DNA of 64,000 nt from CAZZEX01 sp964653285 (lineage in GTDB: Bacteria > Chloroflexota > Anaerolineae > B4-G1): NCBI GenBank assembly GCA_964653285.1, contig CAZZEX010000015.1, forward strand, positions 1 to 64,000, in the 5' to 3' direction. Both the position numbers and the translations under genes were made by a program. A model generated the notes under the pieces. It saw nothing but the letters and a program-made list of their open reading frames with translations, was not told the DNA's origin and made no database searches. Each line of letters opens with the position of its first letter. Positions within the stretch are counted from its first letter, which is position 1. Below, in pieces: positions 42,541-50,765 of this stretch.

Positions 42541-43611
42541 CTAAGCCTGGCTGGAGAACCACTTCTTCCAGAAGTCAAACCTGCCGCCGCGGCGTACCGT
42601 ATCGTAGACCACCGCTACGACCAACACGGTTCCCAGAATAACATCTTGTACGTATGAAGAGATATTCAGCACCACCATGCCGTTCTGCATGACGCCCATA
42701 ATGGCTGCCCCCAGGATCGCGCCGAGCACGGTGCCCTCGCCGCCCATCAGGCTCGTCCCGCCGATGACCGCCGCGGCAATCGCCCACAGCTCGTAGGCGC
42801 TGCCTACGACAGGTGTTCCCTGGCCTAGCCGAGATGCCAGGATCACGCCCGTCAGCGCAGCGAGGAACCCGCTGGTCGCGTAACAGAAAATGCGCACCCG
42901 GTCTACGTTCACGCCAGATAGTCGAGCAGCCTCGATGTTGCCGCCGACGGCGTAGATACGATACCCCAACGGAGTGCGGTTGAGGATGAGAGAGACGATG
43001 ACGGCAATACCAAGCAAGACCAGGAAGGAGATAGGAATCGCCCCTAGTAGATTCTCTGCCCTGTCCAGGCCCAGAACCGCGGCCAAGTTCCCCTGTCCCA
43101 AAATAAGAAAAGGATGCCCGGACTCAAAGACCTGGGGATATCCCCGGGTGATGTTGGCCGCCAACCCGCGTGCAATCAAGTAGGTACCCAGGGTAATGAT
43201 AAACGGTGGAATCTCTAGCTTGGTGACAAACAGGCCATGCCAGACGCCAATCAGTGTCCCCACCACCAGCGTAATCAATATGGCAGGGACGATGTCTATA
43301 GGCGGTATGGTTCCAATCCCCTTGAGCATCATCCAGGCAGTGATCACACCGGTAAAGGCGACCATAGAACCGACGCTCAAATCAATGCCACCGGTAACAA
43401 TGATCAAGACCTCGCCCATAGCCAGCATCCCGAACGTGGCGATAAACCGCATGATCACGGCCAGATTAGCTGGCTTGACAAAAATGTCCGGACGCCTCCA
43501 GTAGAAGAACAGACAAAGTAGAAAGAAGGCCACCAGCACATTCAGCTCACGGAACCGCCCCAACTTGATCCAGAGTTTCGGTTTTCCTGGGCTTTGATCG
43601 GTTTTCGTCAT
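42541..43611 (-). CDS. Sugar ABC transporter permease 2 (RbsC/XylH-like)
   Basis: About 356 residues with around ten membrane helices: GEVLIIVTGGIDLSVGSMV, IPPFIITLGTYLIARGL, YAVGGNIEAARLSGVN and VIGGTSLMGGEGTVLGAILG. ATG 43611 is selected for the GGAGG 7 nt upstream, rather than 43632. It is the first gene of the run permease 2, ATPase 2, double binding protein, ATPase 1, permease 1, xylA. It is less similar to permease 1 than the two ATPases are to each other. Confidence 0.92.
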   Translation of the reverse strand: MTKTDQSPGKPKLWIKLGRFRELNVLVAFFLLCLFFYWRRPDIFVKPANLAVIMRFIATFGMLAMGEVLIIVTGGIDLSVGSMVAFTGVITAWMMLKGIGTIPPIDIVPAILITLVVGTLIGVWHGLFVTKLEIPPFIITLGTYLIARGLAANITRGYPQVFESGHPFLILGQGNLAAVLGLDRAENLLGAIPISFLVLLGIAVIVSLILNRTPLGYRIYAVGGNIEAARLSGVNVDRVRIFCYATSGFLAALTGVILASRLGQGTPVVGSAYELWAIAAAVIGGTSLMGGEGTVLGAILGAAIMGVMQNGMVVLNISSYVQDVILGTVLVVAVVYDTVRRGGRFDFWKKWFSSQA

Positions 43612-43639
43612 CTCGTTGCCTCCGACACTCAAGGATGGT

Positions 43640-43797
43640 TCAGTTCCTTCAGCAAGCTCAGGACAGGACTACGTCAGGAGTTAGGCCTGCGCGGCGTGTG
43701 CGGCTGTCGCTGACCAGTTCGCTTTGTCGTAGCTTCTATGGTTTTCATTCCTTCGGCAAGCTCAGGACAGGTTGCGATGCCATCAGGTTTCACTCCC
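43640..43797. repeat. Two copies of the dispersed 24-bp repeat upstream of permease 2
   Basis: TTCAGCAAGCTCAGGACAGG near 43649-43668 and TTCGGCAAGCTCAGGACAGG near 43760-43779 flank an otherwise featureless stretch. This is where an operon promoter would be expected; none was recognised. Confidence 0.55.
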
Positions 43798-43807
43798 TGG
43801 TCAAGAA

Positions 43808-44182
43808 TCAAAGCATAGGGAGCATAGGTTCTCGTAGTATGTCGTCCAGCACCAACGCAACGGCACCCATCACGCAGGCGTCTGCGCCGTGGGCCGAAGC
43901 GGCTACTTCGACGATCTCGCGGGATCGCTCCAACGCGTGTTCCCGTACTGTCTCTTCAATCACGGGCAACAAAAAAGGACTTGCTAGACTCAAGGCTCCG
44001 CCCAAGACCACCATTTCTGGATTGAATGTATTCACCAGGTTACTGATGCCTATGCCTAACTGGACGCCGACTTCTTCCAGCGCTGTCCGAGCTATGGGAT
44101 CGCCGGCTTGGGCAGCCTGGACCACGACGCCCACGGTCCACAGGCCAAAGGTGAACTTGTGTTCAGGTTTGGGTTCGTACAT
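43808..44182 (-). pseudogene. XylA-start / ROK-end chimera
   Basis: The first 17 codons (EPKPEHKFTFGLWTVG) are the start of a xylose isomerase, close but not identical to xylA at 34742-35911. From VVVQAAQAGDP onward the sequence is the C-terminal third of the ROK regulator at 53333-54565, with only a few residue changes (ERSREIVEVA against EQPREIVEIA). The shared DNA runs about 43798-44128 against 53322-53655. The join falls at a short common GACG-CCCAC/GGTCC stretch. It lacks the isomerase active site and the regulator's DNA-binding domain. Confidence 0.8.
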
Positions 44183-44194
44183 CGAAGGTTCTCC

Positions 44195-47100
44195 CTATTC
44201 TGCTTTCACATCACTAAAGAAGATCTTGTCACTGCTGACATCAGCAGGCTGACCAACAACTTCAAACGCGCCAGTGAGCGGTAAATGTTGCGAGGAATTG
44301 CCAACCATCACTTCAACCGTCCCTGGTTGAATTCCGTACCGCATCACCTCATCGTAAAAACCAAGCTGATTGGTGTATAGGGTAAAGGTCACCGTTTTGC
44401 GCTCCCCCGGCTGTAAGGTGATGCGCTTGAACCCTTTTAGCCCCTTGATGGGGCGGGGGACGGTGGCGTCACGATGACGTACATACAGTTGAACCACCTC
44501 ATCGCCGGCACAGTCACTGGTGTTGGTTACATCAACACTGACGGCAACTTTGCCCCCCACTTTAACTTCTGATCGGTCAACGTGCAGATTGTCGAACTCA
44601 AACCTGGCGTAGCTCAACCCATAGCCAAAGGGGAAGAGAGGCTCTCCTTGGAAGTAGCGATAGGTGCGGCTTTCCACCTGATAGTCTTCAAAGGGAGGCA
44701 AGTCCTCTACCGATTTGTAGAACGTGACGGGTAGCCGTCCGGCAGGGTTATAGTCGCCGAATAGAACGTCTGCGAGGGCTTCTCCCCCTGCCTGACCGGG
44801 ATACCAGGCCTCGACGATAGCCGGGACGTGTTCTGCCGCCCAATTCACAGCCAGCGCGCTTCCGTTCAGCAACACCAGTACCGTTGGCTTGCCCAGGGCG
44901 TGGATCTGCTTGAGGAGTTCTTCTTGAGGGCGCGGCAGCTTGATGTCGGTCCGGTCGCCGCCAGCAAAGCCTTCCACGTGAACCGGCATTTCCTCGCCTT
45001 CCAGAGCGGGGGAAAGCCCCATCACTACCACTACGACCTCAGCCTTTTGAGCGACTTCAACTGCACTGGAAATATACTCGGTGTCGGGAACAGACCAGAC
45101 AAGCTTCACCTGCGGATCGAGGCCCTGGCTCACATAGTCTAACTGGATGTCGTAAAGCCGACCGGCCTCCAGTTCAATCTCTTTGGTTTGGAGAATGGGA
45201 TGGTGAATGCCTTTGTACTGTGCTATCAGTTCGCCATCCAGATAGAGGCTGTATGCGCTGAAGCCATTGACACCGAGCTTGTAAGTGCCGCTCTTAGGGG
45301 GGACGAGAAAGCCGGTCCAACGTACAGCAAAATGATCTCCCCATTGTCCCGTCAGCGGGGTGGTGTCTTTCCAGATGAAATCAACAACACGGTCAACCTG
45401 ACTCAACACAGGCTCATCCTCGAACTTTGGATTGCCGTAGTAGGCAGCCGTCAGTCCCTTTTCGTTCGCCTCGGCATTTGTCGGGCGCAGGTAGGTAGAC
45501 GGAATCACCTTCAGTGGAGGAACACCGTCGGCGATAGCGCAACCTTGCGCGTAATAGAGCCTGGCAGAAGGCGCGATCTTCTTACGAATACCCTCCAGGG
45601 GGGTGGTGGCTTTGACCGGTGTGCCATTGTAGTTACCCAGCAGTACCTGGAGGTCGTCGGCGTTGGGTCCGATGACGGCAACCGACTCGATGGTTTTGCG
45701 CAAGGGCAGTAAATTGTCCTCATTCTTGAGCAGCACGATGGACTCCCGCGCCGCCTGTAGCGCCAGCGCGCGATGTTCTGGAGAATCGACAATTTCGTAG
45801 GGGGTCTGAGTGTAGAGAACTTGCTCAGGAGGATCGAACATACCCAAACGGAAGCGCGCGGTGAAAAGCCGCTTGACGGCACGGTTGATGATGTCTTCGG
45901 AAATCAACCCTTGTTCCACGGCCTCGAGCAGGGCCGGATACACCTCACCGCAGTTGAGCTCGCAGCCGTTCTCCACGGCCAGGGCCGCTGCTTCCTCTGG
46001 TGTATCCACGACCTCGTGGTGGGCGTAGATGTCGTAAATGGCCCAGCAGTCGGATACCACGTACCCGTCGAAACCCCATTCCTGGCGGAGGATCTTTTCC
46101 AGCAGCGTCGCGCTGGCGCAGCAGGGTTCGCCATTGGTGCGGTTGTAAGCGCCCATCACGGAGACGGCTTTGGCCTCCCTCACGCAGGCCTCAAAGGCAG
46201 GCAGATAGGTTTCTCGTAAGTCGCGCTCACTAACCTGTGCGTCAAAGTGATGCCGGTCCAACTCCGGGCCACTATGAACGGCGAAATGCTTGGGCGTCGC
46301 GACCAACTTGAGGTAGTGTGGGTTGTCGCCCTGGAGCCCTTTGACAAAAGACACGCCCATCGAGGCTGTGAGGTAGGGGTCCTCCCCGTAGGTCTCCTGA
46401 CCTCGTCCCCAGCGGGGATCGCGGAAGATGTTGATGTTGGGCGACCAGAAGGTCAAGCCGGTGTAGATCTCACGGATGCCGCGCCGGGCTGCTTCGTGAT
46501 GTTTGGCCCGGGCTTCGTCGGAGATGGCCGTCGCGACCTGGTGCATCAGGTCGGGGTTCCAGGTCGCGGCCAGGCCGATGGCCTGCGGGAACACCGTGGC
46601 CACCCCAGCCCGGCCTACGCCGTGCAGGCATTCGTTCCACCAGTTGTACGCCGGCACCCCCAGCCGTTCGATGGCGGGGGCGTCGTGTACCATCTGAGAG
46701 ATCTTTTCCTCCAGCGTCATTTGAGAAACCAGATCGTCCACCCGCTCTTTGGGTGATGCGCTGTTTTTGTATATGGAGGTGTGATTGGGATTCATAATTG
46801 TCACGATTGTCTTCCTCCCTTCTCGAGGGTACTTCCCGGTGTACTTGTGACACTTGACGAGCACGTCGTCAACATACAAATCCTCGGGTACTTGGCTCTT
46901 GCATTTCTCCATTACGTCAGGGCATCTTCCCGCAAACCTGCAGCCTTCTCTCAAGTATTCTTCATGTTCAAAGTCAGAAAGTGTGACCGTCTTGTTCCAT
47001 CGCTTTTTTGGATCCGCTTCAGGGATGGATTCTCGAAGAAGTCTTGTGTATGGGTGTTTGGGGTCCATCAACACCCGCTCCACGGGCCCCATTTCAACGA

Positions 47101-47791
47101 TGTTCCCTCTGAACATGATGGCGATTCGATCGCTCACATAGTAGGCGGTTGCCAGATCGTGTGTAATGTATAGCACACTCAGGCCAAACTCTTCCTTGAG
47201 CGTTTTGAACAGATTCACGATCGACATTCTCAAAGAAGCATCGACCATCGAAACGGGTTCGTCCGCGACCAGGAGAGTTGGGTTTGTCAGCAAGGCCCTG
47301 GCTATGGAAATCCTCTGCAGTTGCCCTCCAGAGAACTCGCTTGGATACTTGCCAGAGAACTCTTCGTATGAAAGACCTACGGCACTCAGCTTCTCCTCGA
47401 TCAGTCTTATTGCCTCTCCATTGTTTCCTGCCAACCTGAAATTCTGGATGGTCTCAAAGAAATACCGATCGACCCTTCGGAGCGGGTTGAATGTCCCAAA
47501 CGGGTCCTGGAAGATCGCCTGCACGCCTTCTGTGAACCAGACCTTCCTGCCTTTCGATTCCCCGCCCCTCTTGCCCTTGTGCACGACGGCACCTGAGGTG
47601 GGTTCCTCAAAGCCCAGAATCATTCTGGCTACAGTTGTTTTCCCACAGCCGCTTTCACCGGCCAAGCAAAAGATCTCTGCCGGTTTGACGTAAAACGACA
47701 CATTGTCGGTTGCCGTTATCCTGATCCTCGAGATCATGCTCCCCAAGGAGAAGACTTTCGTCAAATGCTCGACTTCAAGAAGCTTTTCCAT
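44195..47791 (-). CDS. OppF-type ABC ATPase fused in frame to GH3 beta-glucosidase
   Basis: One open frame of about 1198 residues. Residues 1 to about 330 are an oligopeptide/oligosaccharide transporter ATPase: GESGCGKTTVARMIL, a FSGGQLQRISIARALL signature, LLVADEPVSMVD, and the C-terminal C...RCP..M..C cluster. About 20 residues later a GH3 enzyme begins (MNPNHTSIYKNSASPKERV). It carries KHFAVHSGPE, a nucleophile Asp in YVVSDCWAIYD, a PA14 insert (TAAYYGNPKF, LVPPKSGTYKLGVNGF) and a fibronectin-like tail. No stop separates the halves. A separate start at the GH3 ATG (about 46795) is possible because GGGAGG lies upstream. The ATPase start overlaps the OppD stop by 17 nt. Confidence 0.88.
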   Translation of the reverse strand: MEKLLEVEHLTKVFSLGSMISRIRITATDNVSFYVKPAEIFCLAGESGCGKTTVARMILGFEEPTSGAVVHKGKRGGESKGRKVWFTEGVQAIFQDPFGTFNPLRRVDRYFFETIQNFRLAGNNGEAIRLIEEKLSAVGLSYEEFSGKYPSEFSGGQLQRISIARALLTNPTLLVADEPVSMVDASLRMSIVNLFKTLKEEFGLSVLYITHDLATAYYVSDRIAIMFRGNIVEMGPVERVLMDPKHPYTRLLRESIPEADPKKRWNKTVTLSDFEHEEYLREGCRFAGRCPDVMEKCKSQVPEDLYVDDVLVKCHKYTGKYPREGRKTIVTIMNPNHTSIYKNSASPKERVDDLVSQMTLEEKISQMVHDAPAIERLGVPAYNWWNECLHGVGRAGVATVFPQAIGLAATWNPDLMHQVATAISDEARAKHHEAARRGIREIYTGLTFWSPNINIFRDPRWGRGQETYGEDPYLTASMGVSFVKGLQGDNPHYLKLVATPKHFAVHSGPELDRHHFDAQVSERDLRETYLPAFEACVREAKAVSVMGAYNRTNGEPCCASATLLEKILRQEWGFDGYVVSDCWAIYDIYAHHEVVDTPEEAAALAVENGCELNCGEVYPALLEAVEQGLISEDIINRAVKRLFTARFRLGMFDPPEQVLYTQTPYEIVDSPEHRALALQAARESIVLLKNEDNLLPLRKTIESVAVIGPNADDLQVLLGNYNGTPVKATTPLEGIRKKIAPSARLYYAQGCAIADGVPPLKVIPSTYLRPTNAEANEKGLTAAYYGNPKFEDEPVLSQVDRVVDFIWKDTTPLTGQWGDHFAVRWTGFLVPPKSGTYKLGVNGFSAYSLYLDGELIAQYKGIHHPILQTKEIELEAGRLYDIQLDYVSQGLDPQVKLVWSVPDTEYISSAVEVAQKAEVVVVVMGLSPALEGEEMPVHVEGFAGGDRTDIKLPRPQEELLKQIHALGKPTVLVLLNGSALAVNWAAEHVPAIVEAWYPGQAGGEALADVLFGDYNPAGRLPVTFYKSVEDLPPFEDYQVESRTYRYFQGEPLFPFGYGLSYARFEFDNLHVDRSEVKVGGKVAVSVDVTNTSDCAGDEVVQLYVRHRDATVPRPIKGLKGFKRITLQPGERKTVTFTLYTNQLGFYDEVMRYGIQPGTVEVMVGNSSQHLPLTGAFEVVGQPADVSSDKIFFSDVKAE

Positions 47792-48782
47792 CTTCTCCTT
47801 CTCCGACCAACCAGCAGGCGACTTTGTGGTTGGTATCCAGGTCAATGGAGCCTGGCATCTGTTTGGTGCAGATGTCGAAGACGTAGGGGCACCTGGGGTG
47901 GAAAGGGCAACCGCTGGGGAGATTTATAAGAGAAGGCGGACTTCCAGGTACGCTCTCCCGGGTCGTTTTGTCCCCAAACCTCGGCAGAGAGTTGATCAAA
48001 TACCTGGTGTAGGGATGGAGAGGATTCTCAAAGATATCTGCGGTCGTCGCTTCTTCAACCATCATTCCGGCGTACATGATACCGATCCGATCGGCGACAT
48101 TAGCCTGAACGCCCATGTCGTGCGTGACAAGGATGATCGTGTTTTTCAGTTTTTCTTGAATGCCCTTTAGAAGTTGCACGACTCCCCTTTGGACAACGAC
48201 GTCGAGTGCCGTCGTGGGCTCATCACCGATGATGATCCGGGGCTTCAGAAGCGCTGCCAGGGCGATCGTAACTCGTTGTCTCATTCCACCGGACAACTGG
48301 TGTGGATAAGCATCCAGGATCTTCAGCGGCAGTCCCAACTCCGTAATATGTCTCTTGGCGATCTCGAAGGCTTCCTCCCTAGTCTTTCCGCTCACGTGGC
48401 TCGCGATGAAATCCCGGTAGGTCTCTTTCAGCTTGATCACTGGATTGAGAACGCTCATCGAACCCTGCGGAACGTAGGAAACATACTCCCAGCGTAGCCT
48501 TCTCTTCTCCTCTGCGCTGAGAGAAGAGACTTCGATCTCCTCGTCGTTCACACGGTAATAGACCTTCCCTCCGATCAGCCTCAACGGTGGCTCGATGGCG
48601 GCATAGAGCGCTTTCAACAGTGTCGTCTTTCCGCACCCGCTTTCGCCGGCAATTCCATAGACTTCGTTCTCCCTGATATCGAGATCAACCTCGTTGACTG
48701 CCTTTACTACCTTTCGAGTCCCGAGAACGTCGAGCACGTAGAAGGCTTTCAACTGTTCAGTCCGAAGTATTGTCGTGTTCAT
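47775..48782 (-). CDS. Oligosaccharide/peptide ABC transporter ATPase (OppD-like)
   Basis: 335 residues. GESGCGKTTLLKALYAA, YPHQLSGGMRQRVTIALA, IIIGDEPTTALDVV, and a C-terminal GCPFHPRCPYVFDICTKQMP cysteine cluster typical of OppD/DppD. ATG 48782 is used because GGAGG-like spacing and similarity begin at MNTTILRTEQLKAF; the upstream 30 codons are not ABC-like. It is the fourth gene of the SBP-permease-permease-ATPase-ATPase operon. Given the GH3 partner, the substrate is probably a beta-linked oligosaccharide. Confidence 0.92.
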   Translation of the reverse strand: MNTTILRTEQLKAFYVLDVLGTRKVVKAVNEVDLDIRENEVYGIAGESGCGKTTLLKALYAAIEPPLRLIGGKVYYRVNDEEIEVSSLSAEEKRRLRWEYVSYVPQGSMSVLNPVIKLKETYRDFIASHVSGKTREEAFEIAKRHITELGLPLKILDAYPHQLSGGMRQRVTIALAALLKPRIIIGDEPTTALDVVVQRGVVQLLKGIQEKLKNTIILVTHDMGVQANVADRIGIMYAGMMVEEATTADIFENPLHPYTRYLINSLPRFGDKTTRESVPGSPPSLINLPSGCPFHPRCPYVFDICTKQMPGSIDLDTNHKVACWLVGEGEDGKAS

Positions 48783-48789
48783 ACCACCC

Positions 48790-49644
48790 TCACTGCGCCC
48801 CGACGCGTTGGATCCGTGTTCTTGGATCGAGATATTCGCTGACGCTGACCGAGAGCCAGTACAAGGCCACAAACAGGAGCACCGATAGGATGATAGGCGT
48901 CAATATCCACCACCAGTATCCAAGCAACATCGCCTGATAGCTGATCGCCCATTGGAGCATCGTCCCGAGCGTCGGGATGTCCATGTTCACGAGGCCAAGA
49001 ATAGCGAGCGTGATCTCCATCCCAATCGCCCAGGCCATGTTGTTGATCAGGGTGGAGAAGATCAGGGGCGTGGCAAAGGGCATGTACTCTTTCAGTACGA
49101 GACGCAGCGTGCCTGTTCCAGAGAGAATGGCCGTCTGTGTGAACTCTCGTTCGCGCAAACTCAATATCTGCGACCGGATCACCCGTGCATCCCAGGCCCA
49201 TCCGAAGAACGCGAGCAAAAGCCCCAATGTCACGAGGTTCATCATATCCCGCACCAACATCGCCAGCATCACGATGATGAGGAACAACGGTATCACCAGC
49301 AGGCTGTCGCTGATGAACATCAGGACTCTGTCCGTGCCTCTTCCCTTGTAGCCGGCAATCATCCCAACCAAAACAGCGACGACACGCGACACCGTTCCCG
49401 CGATCACCGAGATGATCAGCGAGTTGCGCACAGCGAACGCCGCTTGCCAGAAGACGTCTTGTCCCTTGGAGCTGGTTCCCAGCAAATAGGTGCGCGATGG
49501 TTTTAGATCCCTCGGAACGACTCCCCAGAAGGTCGGGTCGTGGGGAGAAAAGATGGTGAGGAGCGCAAGCGCGAGCAGCATGCACAGGACGCAAAAGCTC
49601 AACGCAAACCTGTAATCTTTGAAGAGATCTCTGAGTATTCTCAA
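48790..49644 (-). CDS. ABC transporter permease (OppC/DppC-like)
   Basis: 284 residues with a single N-terminal helix (LSFCVLCMLLALALLTIFSP), a periplasmic segment with LLGTSSKGQDVFWQAA (the DppC-type LGTD..GRD variant) and four or five further helices. The EAA loop reads REFTQTAILSGTGTLRLVLK. Such systems import peptides or, in thermophiles and Chloroflexi, cello- and xylo-oligosaccharides. It is 7 nt upstream of the OppD-like gene. Confidence 0.92.
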   Translation of the reverse strand: MRILRDLFKDYRFALSFCVLCMLLALALLTIFSPHDPTFWGVVPRDLKPSRTYLLGTSSKGQDVFWQAAFAVRNSLIISVIAGTVSRVVAVLVGMIAGYKGRGTDRVLMFISDSLLVIPLFLIIVMLAMLVRDMMNLVTLGLLLAFFGWAWDARVIRSQILSLREREFTQTAILSGTGTLRLVLKEYMPFATPLIFSTLINNMAWAIGMEITLAILGLVNMDIPTLGTMLQWAISYQAMLLGYWWWILTPIILSVLLFVALYWLSVSVSEYLDPRTRIQRVGAQ

Positions 49645-49656
49645 GGTCTGTGCCCC

Positions 49657-50664
49657 TTACGTGTATCTGACCCTCGGATCGAAGAGGGGATACAGCAGAT
49701 CGATGACGAGAATCGCCGTCGTGATGGCGACAATCGAAAGGGCCGTGATTCCCATGATCAGGTTATAGTCCCCGGTGACGATGGCGTTGTAAAGCAGTGT
49801 GCCGAGACCGGGGTAGGAGAAGACAATCTCTGTGATCAGTGCACCGCTGAAAATCTGTCCGAGCGACAGTGCAAGATTCGTGATCTGCGGAAGCATCGCG
49901 TTCCGGATCACGTACCTCGACACGATCCTTCCTTCTTTGACGCCGCCGAACTTGGCGTATTGAACGAAATCTTCGGCGTTGACGTTCTGCACGATCAGCT
50001 TCATCGTCTGGAAGTTGACCGCTCCGCCGAGGATGGTCAGCGACAGGGCCGGCAGGGACGAATGCCAGAGAACATCCTTTATAAAGGGCCAATTGAAGGT
50101 CACCTTTCTCCCAATGCTGGTCCCCCCGGAAACCGGGAACCACCTGATGACGTAGGCCAACAGAAGAAGAAGGGCAAAGGCAAAGATGTAGTACGGCAGC
50201 GGCCGGACGATCATGGCCACGGTATCCAGGGCCCGCGACCAGCGCTTGCGGGAAAAGTATCCGGCCAATCCTCCAATGATGTTCCCCATTGTCCAGGAGA
50301 AGAACGTCGTCGTCAACAACAGGCCCAAGGTCCAGGGAAGTGATATTTTGATCAGTTCGATCACCGGCGTCGGGAACTGGAAGAAAGAGACCCCAAAATC
50401 CCCCCGGAACAACCTCTGCCAGAACGCGATGTACTGCTCGAACATCGATCCTTGGAGCCCATACATCTCGGTCAGGTCCTCGATCATTGCTTCCACGGAC
50501 GCGGGGTCCAGGTAGGATCCCTGCGACCTGAGCTGGGTAATCGTCCGCTCCACTGGATCCGATGGCGTCAAACGAGGGATAATGAACACAGCCGTGATCC
50601 CCAGGAAGATCACCAGGAAGTATTGAATTAGCCGTGGAATGAGATATCGTTTTATGAACGCCAA
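49657..50664 (-). CDS. ABC transporter permease (OppB/DppB-like)
   Basis: 335 residues. FFLVIFLGITAVFIIPRLTPSDP-type start, six membrane helices, and the EAA loop FVQYAKFGGVKEGRIVSRYVI followed by ALITEIVFSYPGLGTLLYNAI, which is diagnostic of DppB/OppB. It ends 12 nt before the OppC-like gene and pairs with it to form the channel. Confidence 0.92.
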   Translation of the reverse strand: MAFIKRYLIPRLIQYFLVIFLGITAVFIIPRLTPSDPVERTITQLRSQGSYLDPASVEAMIEDLTEMYGLQGSMFEQYIAFWQRLFRGDFGVSFFQFPTPVIELIKISLPWTLGLLLTTTFFSWTMGNIIGGLAGYFSRKRWSRALDTVAMIVRPLPYYIFAFALLLLLAYVIRWFPVSGGTSIGRKVTFNWPFIKDVLWHSSLPALSLTILGGAVNFQTMKLIVQNVNAEDFVQYAKFGGVKEGRIVSRYVIRNAMLPQITNLALSLGQIFSGALITEIVFSYPGLGTLLYNAIVTGDYNLIMGITALSIVAITTAILVIDLLYPLFDPRVRYT

Positions 50665-50765
50665 CGCTGTTCCCTCCTCTGCTTCTCCATCTGTTGAAAG
50701 AGATTCCCCGGACGGGCTCTGCCTACGGCGACCCGCCCGGGGAAATTGGAGCGATGTCTTAGGAA

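Noticed and set aside
43612..43800. Second XylR operator or promoter for the xylose transport operon
   Set aside because: No TTAGTTTGTT-type box and no convincing -35/-10 pair; only two dispersed repeats are present.
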